Of a DNA stretch of 64,000 bases, positions 1-9,302 are shown piece by piece. Origin of the DNA: Agrypnia vestita. Lineage: Eukaryota; Arthropoda; Insecta; Trichoptera; Phryganeidae. The DNA lies in the NCBI GenBank assembly GCA_016648135.1, contig JADDOH010010123.1, forward strand, positions 1 to 64,000, written 5' to 3'. Position 1 is the stretch's first letter; the number at the start of each line of letters is the position of its first letter. The position numbers and the translations under genes were made by a program. The notes below the pieces were generated by a model. That model did no database searches. It was not told where the DNA came from and worked only from the letters and a program-made list of their open reading frames with translations.

Positions 1-118
1 AAGATGTATGAATGTGGCCGAAGCAAAAGTGGTGTGCCAGGATAGAAGAGTGTGGCGTTCAATCCTCTCTGCCTACCCCTGCAGGGAAACGGCGTGATGG
101 TTAGTTAGTTAGTTAGAT
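1..118 (+). repeat. 3' end of RTE-type LINE with GTTA tail
   Basis: The sequence reads as the last codons and 3' end of a LINE whose other copies lie at 37.35-38.1 kb and 48.24-48.85 kb on the minus strand. Shared landmarks are the 'gatgtatgaatgtg' start, the 'cctctctgcctacccc' block and the ending 'ggcgtgatgg'. It ends in a simple tail of four GTTA units (98-116). The rest of the element lies outside the window. The clade (RTE-like) is inferred from the C-terminal style of the sister copies. Confidence 0.75.
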
Positions 119-2019
119 GCGTTCAACACTTATCATATATTTATTTTGGCTTCTTTATAATTAAGAATTCATTCTTACGATCAGTATATTATTATCGGGA
201 TATTTATATCATGCATCATTCTGATTTCATTGCTCCATTAATTGACCTAATTATTTTTTTTTTAAATTTACTTTTTTGAAAACACAACACTTATTACATT
301 TATGCATAAATTTAATAATTTATTGGTTCAGATGGTTTATTGAAACCACATAAAAGTGTTATATTGTCGCGGATTCGCTGCGTTGGGTAAAGAAATGAAA
401 CATTTATAAGCAATTCCAAAACTTTTATTGGTACCAAGTCAGTGGACACAAACTTAATCTGGAACACTATTCCGTAATCTCACTTATTCACACTAGAATA
501 TTCCATTCTGATACACTTTATTCGCGCTTTTTGTCTATCGCACAGCTCGTTTGTCTTAAGGCGGATAGTATCTTCTTGGTTTATACTAATGGCTCGTTAA
601 AAGGATAGTTTGACTAGTGGAAAACGCGAAAAAATCTATGATTTAAACGATTGGTTGATACAACCTGCTCTTAGACGTTTTCGCGGGAAGTAAAGATGCT
701 GATTTGCGTCAAAAATAACCTCAGAAAACCTGAAAGATATTGCAATCGGGAGGAAAGCATTAAATATTAAGTGTCAAAACTCGAGCGATAAAATATAAGA
801 CATTATTATATTATACAATTAATTATAATGTCAAAATTAAATGTAATCAAATTTCATCCCACCTTACCTGGTTTTTTCATTATGTTCGATGAAAATGTAA
901 AATTGAAAAATAAATCAATTCATTATTTAGTATTTTAGATAAGAATGGAATTTTTAATGGAAATAGCCAGTGGTAATATATAATTTATGGGATATGGGAT
1001 AGATATTTTGAAATGAATTGTAGAAATTATTTGAATGAATTAACATTCCAAATGTGAAAATTCTTTTGTTTCCATAATTTTCTTTTTATCGGTGAAACAT
1101 TAATCAGCGAAAAATTTATTTTATCGATTCTACACCGCAGGCTTTCATATTTTTAAATTAATAAGGTAATGGGCGTATTTTAAGAATGTGTTATTGTTAC
1201 TCATACATGGTGTGGCAACAAGCACCTAATCGATTGTGCTACGAAAGAATGAATGCGATACAAGGGGCCGCATCCATTGTTCTCAATTTCAAACGAAGGA
1301 TAAGTCGAAATTGGGATATTTTCTTGCAAATCCTTTTAATAAAACATACTATTCAATTACGTGACTAAGAGTTGTAATTTCTATTAAAGGATTACACCAC
1401 GTTGAGGCGTCAAAAAAACCTTAAAATATTTTTGGGATACTCTGAGATGGCGGACCATAGCATCGAACACGATCACTCGTTTGATCAAAACAATGTAGGG
1501 GTTCTACCTCTGGAGGCTTAAGAACGGTTTAGAGGTTCTTGAAATCAATTGATCTATTAAAAAACTAACCAAGTTTTTACAATACTCATATAGATTTAAA
1601 TTAACTCTAATTACTCATATAGAATGATTCCAATTTGAAAAGACCATTAAAATTTCTAAATATTCAAAATTATACTATAATTATTAATTTTAAAAACGAA
1701 AATTTTTTAGATCATTTTTATCGTGGCCACGAGTCTGCCTGCAAAGTTTCTGCTCGATTTGATCACGGAAAAGGGGTTAAAAATCGATCCAAAGTTTTTT
1801 CGTCAGACAAGCAAACGCTACGAGTTAAAAGAAAGCAAGTAAAAATAGAATAAATTTTATAATCCCTGCATCGTCTCTATTACTAAAATAATTACCGTTA
1901 TAAGTGTAATATTTATTTTTACCCCCCTCTCTCTCCCCGTACGTTTTTATTTTTATTGGCAGTTCTAATTTTGCCTCTGATGGATGTCTCCATTGAAAGC
2001 GCCTAGGCTTAAATATTAT
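119..2019. other. AT-rich stretch without recognised gene
   Basis: Only short open frames of 60-72 codons occur here, with no recognisable domain. Bases 600-655 resemble part of the small MITE at 18893-19030, but the match is weak. I see nothing else that can be supported. Confidence 0.5.
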
Positions 2020-2025
2020 TTAAGG

Positions 2026-2215
2026 ATAAATTGTGGAAGTCTCACAGAGACGAAGCTATTTATACCTGAGAAAAGTGGACGGAAGCCTCTTATACGATGG
2101 CTCAGGGCTTACAACCTGTATGAGCTGGCTTAATAAATCACTCTACACAATGCATCATTCACCAATTCCATCGTATGAACATCCAGACATTATCATTTTT
2201 TTAAAGAGCTCAGAG
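2026..2215 (+). repeat. MITE-like family M2, copy 1
   Basis: The block 'tctcacagagacgaagct', followed by text ending near 'tggcttaataaatcactc', aligns with the repeats at 28224-28342 and 22860-23010. It covers only part of the family and has drifted. The small open frame inside it is not a gene. No target duplication was identified. Confidence 0.5.
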
Positions 2216-2273
2216 CTTTAACACTCCCAGCGAAGGACTGAGGACCACGCTGTCCTCAAAGAGCTGTAGGGTA

Positions 2274-2700
2274 GCGTTAGTGACGGACATTGTTTCGTAG
2301 AGGATTATACTTTTTTTACCTCATTTTATGCCAATTCATCACTATTCGTTCCATCTGGTGGCGTTAGTGACAGACATTGTTACGTAGAGAATTATACGTT
2401 TTTTATCTCATTTCATGCCACTCCGTCATTATATGTTCCATCTTGTAGCGTTAGTGACGGACATTGTTATGTAGAGAATTATACTTTTTTTACCTCATTT
2501 TATGCCACCTCATCATTATTTGTTCCATCTGAGAGCGTTGGTGACGGACATTGTTACGTAGAGAATTATACTTTTTATAGTGTTAGTGACGGACATTGTT
2601 ACGTAGAGAATTATACTTTTTTTACCTCATTTTATGCCACCTCATCATTATTTGTTCCATCTGGTGGCATTAGTGACGGACACTGTTAAGTGGAGAATGA
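2274..2700 (+). repeat. 87-bp tandem repeat, about five units
   Basis: Unit starts (gcgttagtgacgg) fall at 2274, 2361, 2448, 2535 and 2668, spaced 87 bp, with one shortened 46-bp unit starting at 2581. Units differ by a few substitutions. The array ends where the LINE coding remnant begins, so it may be that LINE's upstream or internal repeat. No open frame explains the periodicity. Confidence 0.85.
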
Positions 2701-4250
2701 TATATAATATTTCCATTCAACGTATCATCGAAAAAATGGATAGTACTTCACCGGGTTTCGACAAAATTAGAATGGACGACATAAAAAAGATAAAAAAAGA
2801 AATTAGTCCTATAAGTGCAAAATTGATAAATCTCAGTGTAACCAAAGGAATTGTACCAGAGGATCTGAAAATTTCTATAATCAGACCGATTTATAAATCA
2901 GGAAATCACAAAGACTTCACAAATTACAGACCGACTGCTCTTTTATCATGTATAGACAAAATAATGGAAAAGGAAATAACGGGCCAAATAAACCAATATC
3001 TACAAAAAAAAACAAATAATAAATGAAGCACAATATGGATACCAAAAAGAAAAAAATACAACTAAATTATTATCGAATTAATTTGACAGAAGAAATAAAT
3101 AACTATCTAAACGAAACACAAAAAATCGGAATAATCTTCATCGATTTTAAAAATGCATTCGACACACTCAGCACGACATATTATTAACAGCATTGGATGA
3201 ATGTGGAATAAGAGGACCTCTAAAAAAATGGATGCAAAACTATATGACCAATAGAAAACTAGCAGTAAAAATTAACAATACGAATAGCGAATTATGCAAT
3301 ATTAAAACAGGAGTTGTAACGGGATCAAGTTCGGGACCAATATGTTATGGCGCGCACGTAAATAGTCTCCCAAATATTATTAAAAACTGCTCAAAAAATA
3401 TGAATGCAGACGATACATGCATTTTATATGCAGACAAAAAAAATTGAAAAAAATCTACAGAAAGACTTCGATCAAATCCTGAAATGGTCACATGATAATG
3501 TAATAATGATAAACACAAAAAAAACTATATATATGTTAATACATTCCGCTTATACAAAAGACAAGGACAAAGATCTGAAATTAATAGGGCATTCATTTTA
3601 TTGTTTACATAAAAATCACAAAGATTGCAGTTGTGAACACTTAGATAAATATGTATACTTGGGACTAACAATGGACAAAAACTTCAACTGGACAGAGCAC
3701 ATTGAAGACACGTGCAAAAAGCTAAGAACCCTACTAGGTAAATTCTTTCATCTCAAACATTGTATTCCAAGACACACGCGTTATTGCTTGTATTATAGTT
3801 TAGTAGACTCAATTGTAAACTATGGCCTAAACAGCTACGGATTGACATATCCATCATACTTAGAAGAAGTAAAACTTCAATTAAGAATTATTAAAACTAT
3901 AGCAAATAAAAATAAAAAGAAGCATGTAAGGACCAACCGGAAAACCTATTCAAAATGTGTAAATTCTTACAGATTCAAAAACAACTTTACTATAAAATAA
4001 CACTGGAAGAATACGAGAAGAACAGTTTCAAAACACCAATACATCATGAATATTAAGACAAGACAAATAACGAATAAAAAACTAGAAACAAAAAAAAACA
4101 AATAATTGTTACGGAGACAGAACAAACAGTGCGTAATTCCAAAATTATTCAACAAGCTACCGGATAAAATAAAAAATGTAACGGGACCAAAAAATATTTT
4201 AAAAAGCATTAAAGAAATACTACAGTGAATTGTGAAGTGGATAGGAAAAG
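2701..4250 (+). pseudogene. Decayed non-LTR retrotransposon reverse transcriptase
   Basis: Three overlapping frames together give a LINE reverse transcriptase: 2701-3026 (finger region with SPGFDKI and NYRPTALLSCIDKIMEK), about 3100-3180 in another frame (motif A, FIDFKNAFDTL), 3193-3447 (motif B region, then NADDT, where LINEs usually have YADD), and 3404-4000 (connection and C-terminal region with YLGLTMDKNFNW). Frameshifts near 3030, 3170 and 3440 and premature stops make it non-functional. The endonuclease part is missing, so the copy is 5'-truncated. A weakly coding tail runs to about 4225, just before the mariner insertion at 4283. The clade is not assigned; the C-terminal region resembles those at 17.2 kb and 56.6 kb. 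Confidence 0.85.
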
Positions 4251-4282
4251 CAAAAATTAGTTTAATATAGTAGCTTATTATA

Positions 4283-5567
4283 TTAGGTCCTTACATATGA
4301 AATTGGCGTTTAGTATGGGAGGAACATAAAGCCGATTTTTTTTTATTATAATATATTTATTTAATCAAAGTATGTACCATTGCTATCTATGCACTTTTGC
4401 CATCTCATAGGTAGTTCATCGATCCCTTTACTAAAAAAACCATTCGGACGGGAATCAATAAAATCTTTGAAGGCGGTTTGGACTGCCCCATCGGAGTTGA
4501 ATTTTTTCCTTTGCAAGAAGTTATCCAAATTTCGAAAAAAATGGTAATCTGTTGGGGCAAGGTCCGGAGAGTACGGTGGATGTCTTAGACATTCCAATTG
4601 AAGCTCCTCTAATTTGGTAGCCGTCTGTTGTGCAGTGTGTGGTCTAGCGTTATCATGAAGCAGCAGTGGACTAGAGCGATTAACCAGCCTCGGTTGTTTA
4701 GCAGCTAGCTTTTCCATCATGGTTTGCAGTTGCTGACAATAGACATCTGCCGTAATTGTCTGGCCAGATTTAAGAAAGCTGTAGTGAACGACACCAGCAA
4801 TAGTCCACCAAACGCTCACAAGTAACTTTTTTGGAGTCAATTTTCGCTTGGGGCATGGTTTGGCTGGTTCGGCAGGGTTCAGCCATTGCGATGCGCGCTT
4901 CCGATTATCGTACAGGATCCACTTTTCATCACAGGTAATGATTCGATTTAAAATCCCTTCATTATTGTGCCGGTTGGTAATGCAACGCAGCAGTCAACGC
5001 GCGTTTGTTGATTTGCTTCACTCAATTCGTGAGGTACCCACCTTTCAAGCTTTTTCACCTTACCAATTTGCGTCAAGTGGATTAAAACAGTTTTATCACT
5101 AACACCGCAGCCTGCAGCTAACTCGGATGTGGTTTGCGATGGATCCGCTTCCACAATAGCCTTCAATTCTTCATTATCAACCTTGGTCTCCGGCCGTCCA
5201 CGGGGCTTGTTCTGCAGGTCAAAATTTCCAGAACGAAAACGTTGGAACCAAAAACGCACTGTGTTTTCTTTTGCGGCACCGTCGCCATACAAATCATTAA
5301 TCCTTCGAGCCGTTTCTGCAGCACTGGTGCCACGGTGAAACTCGTACTCGTAAATAACGCGATATTTCAAGTTTTTCATTTTGTAAACTGAGTGACGCAA
5401 AGAAAAAAACAATTGAGGAAAAAACAAATGAATTATAATTTTCAAAACACAAATACATGAGTAAATAGCTGTATAAATTTGGATTTGGAATCCCTAACCA
5501 AAGAGAAGATATTTGAGATCAAATTTGCCAGTACGGCTAAACGCCAATTTCATATGTAAGGACCTAA
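4283..5567 (-). mobile_element. mariner-family transposon copy 1 (1285 bp)
   Basis: The element starts TTAGGTCCTTACATATGAAA and ends with its reverse complement. The inverted repeats match over about 31 bp. TA dinucleotides flank it at 4281-4282 and 5568-5569, the usual Tc1/mariner target duplication. Its length equals that of copy 2 at 7727-9011, which lies in the opposite orientation. The transposase frame is broken by one missing base. The close identity to copy 2 points to recent mobilisation. Confidence 0.95.
4361..5379 (-). pseudogene. mariner transposase, single-base frameshift
   Basis: Read from the ATG at 5379, the protein matches the intact transposase at 7914-8933 through the N-terminal helix-turn-helix region and WVPHEL linker up to DCCVAL. 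One T is then missing relative to copy 2 (near 4976), and the frame shifts into PTGTIMKGF and a stop at 4948. The rest continues in the next frame: catalytic DEKW, HDNARPH and SPDLAPTD are all recognisable, with the original stop at 4361-4363. Besides the frameshift only a handful of residues differ (V30L, K103T, S194I, R237S, P265L, H297D, numbered on copy 2). It is a recently inactivated copy. Confidence 0.93.
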
Positions 5568-5899
5568 TATTATATAATATATATATATATATATATATTA
5601 TATTTAAGGTTTTCGCGGATAAAAGATGACGAACTACTTTCTGGAAGGACTTTTAAACTCCCGACGTTTCGAACAGGTAACACTGCTCATTCTCAAGGGC
5701 CTCTTATTTTGATTCCTGCCCAAAACTGGACGAGTAAACCCGACTGTTCGGGGCAAGAGCCAGAACAAAAGTGAATTAAAATCCTTATTGGTGCTAAACA
5801 TTATTGATTTTTATTTATTTGTTTAATAGCCGACTTTGGGAACGGGTAATTACTTTACTAATTGGTTTTTCTATTATTGTTGAATTTTGTGGGTTAATT

Positions 5900-7501
5900 T
5901 TAAAAGTTGTTTTTTTTTTTTTCCTGAATTGCAGTATTACATGTGTTTGTCTCTAAGATATTAGTCCAGGTATTTGGTATTCTTATGGAATCGTTTCTGC
6001 TGTTCATGTTATTTTTATGAATGAAAATTTCTATTGCTTCTCGGTAAATGCGCGATGATTCTAAGCTAAGGTTAGCTATGGTATGTACATTATAAAAATC
6101 TATTTTGTGGCCCTCGGTTAAAACATGCTGCACTAAAGATGAAGTAATCTTCTTATTTTTGACATCCACTTTATGTTCAGCTACCTGCGATGATATTTTT
6201 CGATTCGAACGACCGATATATACTTTGTCACACGAAGAACAGGGAATTTTATACACTCCGTGTGATTCCAGAGGAATTCTATCTTTGGGGGTTCTTAGTA
6301 AAGACGATATTTTATTTTCGGTTCTAAAAATAGTTTTAATATTATTTGTCTTTAGGAGACGGCTTAATTTGTCAGTAGTTCCCTTAATATATGGCAGGAA
6401 AGCTATCGAGGTGGGTGGCAAATCCGGAGTTTTGATGATTTTGTTTCGATTAATAGCTTTGTTTATAGATGTTATATTAAAACCGTTGGATATCAGCGCG
6501 TTTTTTAATTGAATTAATTCATTATTTATGTTTTCTTTATCAGACAATCGTTTTGAGCGTGTAACAAGGGTATTTATGACTGATGATAATTGAGCCGGAC
6601 TGTGATTAGATTTTGCGTTTAGGTATCTGTTAGTATGTGTAGGTTTTCTGTACACCGTGTGACCGAGTGTGCCATCGTTCTTTTTAATAACTAGAACATC
6701 CAAAAATGGCAATGAGTTATTTTCTTCAATTTCGATTGTGAATTTTATATCTTTATGGATGCTATTCAAATAAACTAAAAAATTATTTAGTTGATCAATA
6801 CCGTGTGGCCATATTACAAATATATCATCGACAAATCTGCGCCATGTAGATGGTTTTAACGGAGCATTAGCAAGGATATCAGTTACCAAAAATATCATGA
6901 ATAAGTTAGCAATAACTGGACTAAGAGATGAGCACATCGGAGCCCCCTCTGTTTGTTTATACATTTTACTATCAAATTGAAAGTATGTATTATTAAGACA
7001 ATGATCTATGAGATTAATTATATCTTTAGGTAATTTTAATTGTGTTTCAAGTAGTGAAAGCGCCTCTTTAATAGGTATCTTGGTAAAGAGGGAAACTACA
7101 TCAAAGCTAACTAGAATATCCTTTTGGTTTATTTTTATATCAGAAATAGTGTTTATGAAGTGTTCGGCATTTTTAACATATGAATCAGCTTTTTCTACGT
7201 GAGGTTGTAATTGTTTGGCTAAATATTTCGCGAGTAATTGAAGTGGTGACCCAAACGAACTGACTATAGGTCTTAACGGTACATCTTTTTTATGAATCTT
7301 GGGAAGACCGTACATTTTAGGAACACGTGACGATTTTCCGCGAGGTATTAGTTGTTTTTTGAGTTCAGAATCGAGTTTGGTAGACATTATTTTAGATTTA
7401 GTTGTTTTCTCTAAGTAGGTGGTAGGATCGCTTTTATTTTCTTCATATATCGGGTCAAGTAAGATTTCGCGCATCTTGGACATGTAATCACTAGAATTCA
7501 T
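5900..7501 (-). CDS. Penelope-like reverse transcriptase with GIY-YIG endonuclease (5'-truncated)
   Basis: The frame encodes 533 residues from the ATG at 7501 and is open 21 codons further upstream to 7564. That extension reads LPADKGNATVV, a conserved Penelope RT segment, so the ATG is internal and the true N-terminus is lost. Visible motifs are YGLPKIHK (64-71), motif A FDVVSLFT (133-140, Asp134), motif B GAPMCSSLSP (186-195; the family usually has PMGSPLSP), the catalytic FVDD (223-226), the downstream LPFLDV, and a C-terminal GIY-YIG nuclease (GVY at 415, VYIG at 427-430, Glu491 as candidate metal ligand). The known role is target-primed reverse transcription with GIY-YIG nicking. There are no internal stops. 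The altered motif B and lost N-terminus suggest it is inactive. Confidence 0.93.
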   Translation of the reverse strand: MNSSDYMSKMREILLDPIYEENKSDPTTYLEKTTKSKIMSTKLDSELKKQLIPRGKSSRVPKMYGLPKIHKKDVPLRPIVSSFGSPLQLLAKYLAKQLQPHVEKADSYVKNAEHFINTISDIKINQKDILVSFDVVSLFTKIPIKEALSLLETQLKLPKDIINLIDHCLNNTYFQFDSKMYKQTEGAPMCSSLSPVIANLFMIFLVTDILANAPLKPSTWRRFVDDIFVIWPHGIDQLNNFLVYLNSIHKDIKFTIEIEENNSLPFLDVLVIKKNDGTLGHTVYRKPTHTNRYLNAKSNHSPAQLSSVINTLVTRSKRLSDKENINNELIQLKNALISNGFNITSINKAINRNKIIKTPDLPPTSIAFLPYIKGTTDKLSRLLKTNNIKTIFRTENKISSLLRTPKDRIPLESHGVYKIPCSSCDKVYIGRSNRKISSQVAEHKVDVKNKKITSSLVQHVLTEGHKIDFYNVHTIANLSLESSRIYREAIEIFIHKNNMNSRNDSIRIPNTWTNILETNTCNTAIQEKKKNNF

Positions 7502-7564
7502 TACGACAGTCGCGTTTCCCTTGTCAGCTGGCAGAACAATTATATCCTGGTTGGATCTTAGTTC

Positions 7565-7690
7565 TTACTTTGGGCAGGAATCAAAATAAGAGGCCCTTGA
7601 GAATGAGCAGTGTTACCTGTTCGAAACGTCGGGAGTTTAAAAGTCCTTTTCAGGACTGTTTGACGCGGGTTCCCCCAGAAAGTAGTTCGT

Positions 7691-7693
<3 letters not shown>
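7565..7693 (-). repeat. Penelope terminal repeat, right arm
   Basis: This is the inverted partner of 5626-5725. It abuts the open coding frame at 7564 directly, so the element is truncated at this side and capped by the repeat. Bases 7594-7634, read on the plus strand, can fold with a GAGCAG/CTGTTC stem before GAAAC. This resembles stem II of a hammerhead, but the CUGANGA box is degenerate (ttgagaat). Confidence 0.75.
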
Positions 7694-7724
<31 letters not shown>

Positions 7725-7726
7725 TA

Positions 7727-9011
7727 TTAGGTCCTTACATATGAAATTGATGTTTTGCCGTACTGGCAAATTTGATCTCAAATATCTTCTCTTTGGTTAG
7801 GAATTCCAAATCCAAATTTATACAGCTATTTACTCATGTATTTGTGTTTTGAAAATTATAATTCATTTGTTTTTTCCTCAATTGTTTTTTCTTTGCGTCA
7901 CTCAGTTTACAAAATGAAAAACTTGAAATATCGCGTTATTTACGAGTACGAGTTCCACCGTGGCACCAGTGCTGCAGAAACGGCTCGAAGGATTAATGAT
8001 GTGTATGGCGACGGTGCCGCAAAAGAAAACACAGTGCGTTTTTGGTTCCAACGTTTTCGTTCTGGAAATTTCGACCTGCAGAACAAGCCCCGTGGACGGC
8101 CGGAGACCAAAGTTGATAATGAAGAATTGAAGGCTATTGTGGAAGCGGATCCATCGCAAACCACATCCGAGTTAGCTGCAGGCTGCGGTGTTAGTGATAA
8201 AACTGTTTTAATCCACTTGAAGCAAATTGGTAAGGTGAAAAAGCTTGAAAGGTGGGTACCTCACGAATTGAGTGAAGCAAATCAACAAACGCGCGTTGAC
8301 TGCTGCGTTGCATTACTCAACCGGCACAATAATGAAGGGATTTTAAATCGAATCATTACCTGTGATGAAAAGTGGATCCTGTACGATAATCGGAAGCGCT
8401 CATCGCAATGGCTGAACCCTGCCGAACCAGCCAAACCATGCCCCAAGCGAAAATTGACTCCAAAAAAGTTACTTGTGAGCGTTTGGTGGACTAGTGCTGG
8501 TGTCGTTCACTACAGCTTTCTTAAATCTGGCCAGACGATTACGGCAGATGTCTATTGTCAGCAACTGCAAACCATGATGGAAAAGCTAGCTGCTAAACAA
8601 CCGAGGCTGGTTAATCGCTCTAGGCCACTGCTGCTTCATGATAACGCTAGACCACACACTGCACAACAGACGGCTACCAAATTAGAGGAGCTTCAATTGG
8701 AATGTCCAAGACATCCACCGTACTCTCCGGACCTTGCCCCAACAGATTACCATTTTTTTCGAAATTTGGATAACTTCTTGCAAAGGAAAAAATTCAACTC
8801 CCATGGGGCAGTCCAAACCGCCTTCAAAGATTTTATTGATTCCCGTCCGAATGGTTTTTTTAGTAAAGGGATCGATGAACTACCTATGAGATGGCAAAAG
8901 TGCATAGATAGCAATGGTACATACTTTGATTAAATAAATATATTATAATAAAAAAAAATCGGCTTTATGTTCCTCCCATACTAAACGTCAATTTCATATG
9001 TAAGGACCTAA
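7727..9011 (+). mobile_element. mariner-family transposon copy 2, apparently intact (1285 bp)
   Basis: Bounded by TTAGGTCC...GGACCTAA inverted repeats with TA on both sides (7725-7726 and 9012-9013). The length equals copy 1. The transposase is uninterrupted. The left repeat has a few changes from copy 1 (for example aattgatgttttg where copy 1 has aattggcgtttag), which could reduce end recognition. It is inserted at the AT tract next to the Penelope element. Confidence 0.95.
7914..8933 (+). CDS. mariner transposase, full length (339 aa)
   Basis: The enzyme would cut and paste the surrounding 1285-bp element at TA sites in the nucleus. The start at 7914 gives MKNLKYRV and a normal family length of about 340 residues. 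The open frame extends 26 codons upstream to 7836, but that stretch is 5' UTR by comparison with other mariners. The N-terminal ~110 residues form the paired-like helix-turn-helix region, followed by the WVPHEL linker (114-119). The catalytic triad is Asp151 (CDEKW), Asp243 (HDNARPH) and Asp278 (SPDLAPTDYH); 34 residues separate the last two, giving DD34D. No stop or frameshift is present. Subfamily is not assigned. Activity is plausible but unproven. Confidence 0.96.
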   Translation: MKNLKYRVIYEYEFHRGTSAAETARRINDVYGDGAAKENTVRFWFQRFRSGNFDLQNKPRGRPETKVDNEELKAIVEADPSQTTSELAAGCGVSDKTVLIHLKQIGKVKKLERWVPHELSEANQQTRVDCCVALLNRHNNEGILNRIITCDEKWILYDNRKRSSQWLNPAEPAKPCPKRKLTPKKLLVSVWWTSAGVVHYSFLKSGQTITADVYCQQLQTMMEKLAAKQPRLVNRSRPLLLHDNARPHTAQQTATKLEELQLECPRHPPYSPDLAPTDYHFFRNLDNFLQRKKFNSHGAVQTAFKDFIDSRPNGFFSKGIDELPMRWQKCIDSNGTYFD

Positions 9012-9021
9012 TATATATATA

Positions 9022-9293
9022 TGTTAAATCTAAGGCTTTCACGGGTACAATATATGTTAGTTCTAACTAGTTTGGGGGTAACCCGCGTCAAATTCTGGTC
9101 GTCAGGACCAGTCGTCTGCCGACGTTTCGAACAGGACCCAAACGGTTGGACGCTTTTTGGAGAAGCAGCTCATCGACAAGGCGCCCTGAAGATGAACAGT
9201 GAGATCTGTTCGAAACGTCGGCAGACGACTGGTCCTGACGACCAGAATTTGACGCGGGTTACCCCCAAAGTAGTTAGAACTAACATATATATA
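9022..9293. mobile_element. Palindromic Penelope-type terminal repeat relic
   Basis: Arms 9051-9134 and 9206-9290 are near-perfect reverse complements separated by about 71 bp. They share cgacgtttcgaacag, the gacgcgggtt block and the tagtt ends with the terminal repeats of the element at 5601-7693, so this is a related but distinct Penelope family with its coding part missing. It starts with taaatctaaggctttcacgg, similar to ttaaggttttcgcgg at 5603. Confidence 0.75.
9186..9229 (+). ncRNA. Hammerhead-ribozyme-like core in Penelope repeat
   Basis: CTGAAGA (9186-9192) fits the hammerhead box CUGANGA. It is followed by a 6-bp helix GAACAG/CTGTTC (9194-9199 with 9206-9211, loop TGAGAT), then GAAA (9212-9215), then a short helix CGTC/GACG (9216-9219 with 9224-9227). 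Penelope elements are known to carry hammerheads in their terminal repeats, usually with very short stem III. One odd base (T9193) precedes stem II, and the expected UH before the cleavage site reads AC here, so self-cleavage may be lost. Confidence 0.5.
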
Positions 9294-9302
9294 TATAAAT
9301 AA

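Larger units (their letters stand above)
5601..7693 (-). mobile_element. 5'-truncated Penelope-like element with inverted terminal repeats
   Basis: The coding region at 5900-7564 is bracketed by inverted copies of one sequence: 5626-5725 (containing cgacgtttcgaacagg) and 7568-7693 (containing cctgttcgaaacgtcg). The right arm has about 24 bp (around 7653-7677) missing from the left arm. AT microsatellites lie outside both ends (5568-5599 and 7694-7720). Inverted or direct LTR-like terminal repeats and 5' truncation are known for Penelope elements. Both mariner copies sit immediately outside these AT tracts. Confidence 0.88.

Noticed and set aside
4848..5391. Plus-strand frames of 69-85 codons
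   Set aside because: Antisense shadows of the mariner transposase.
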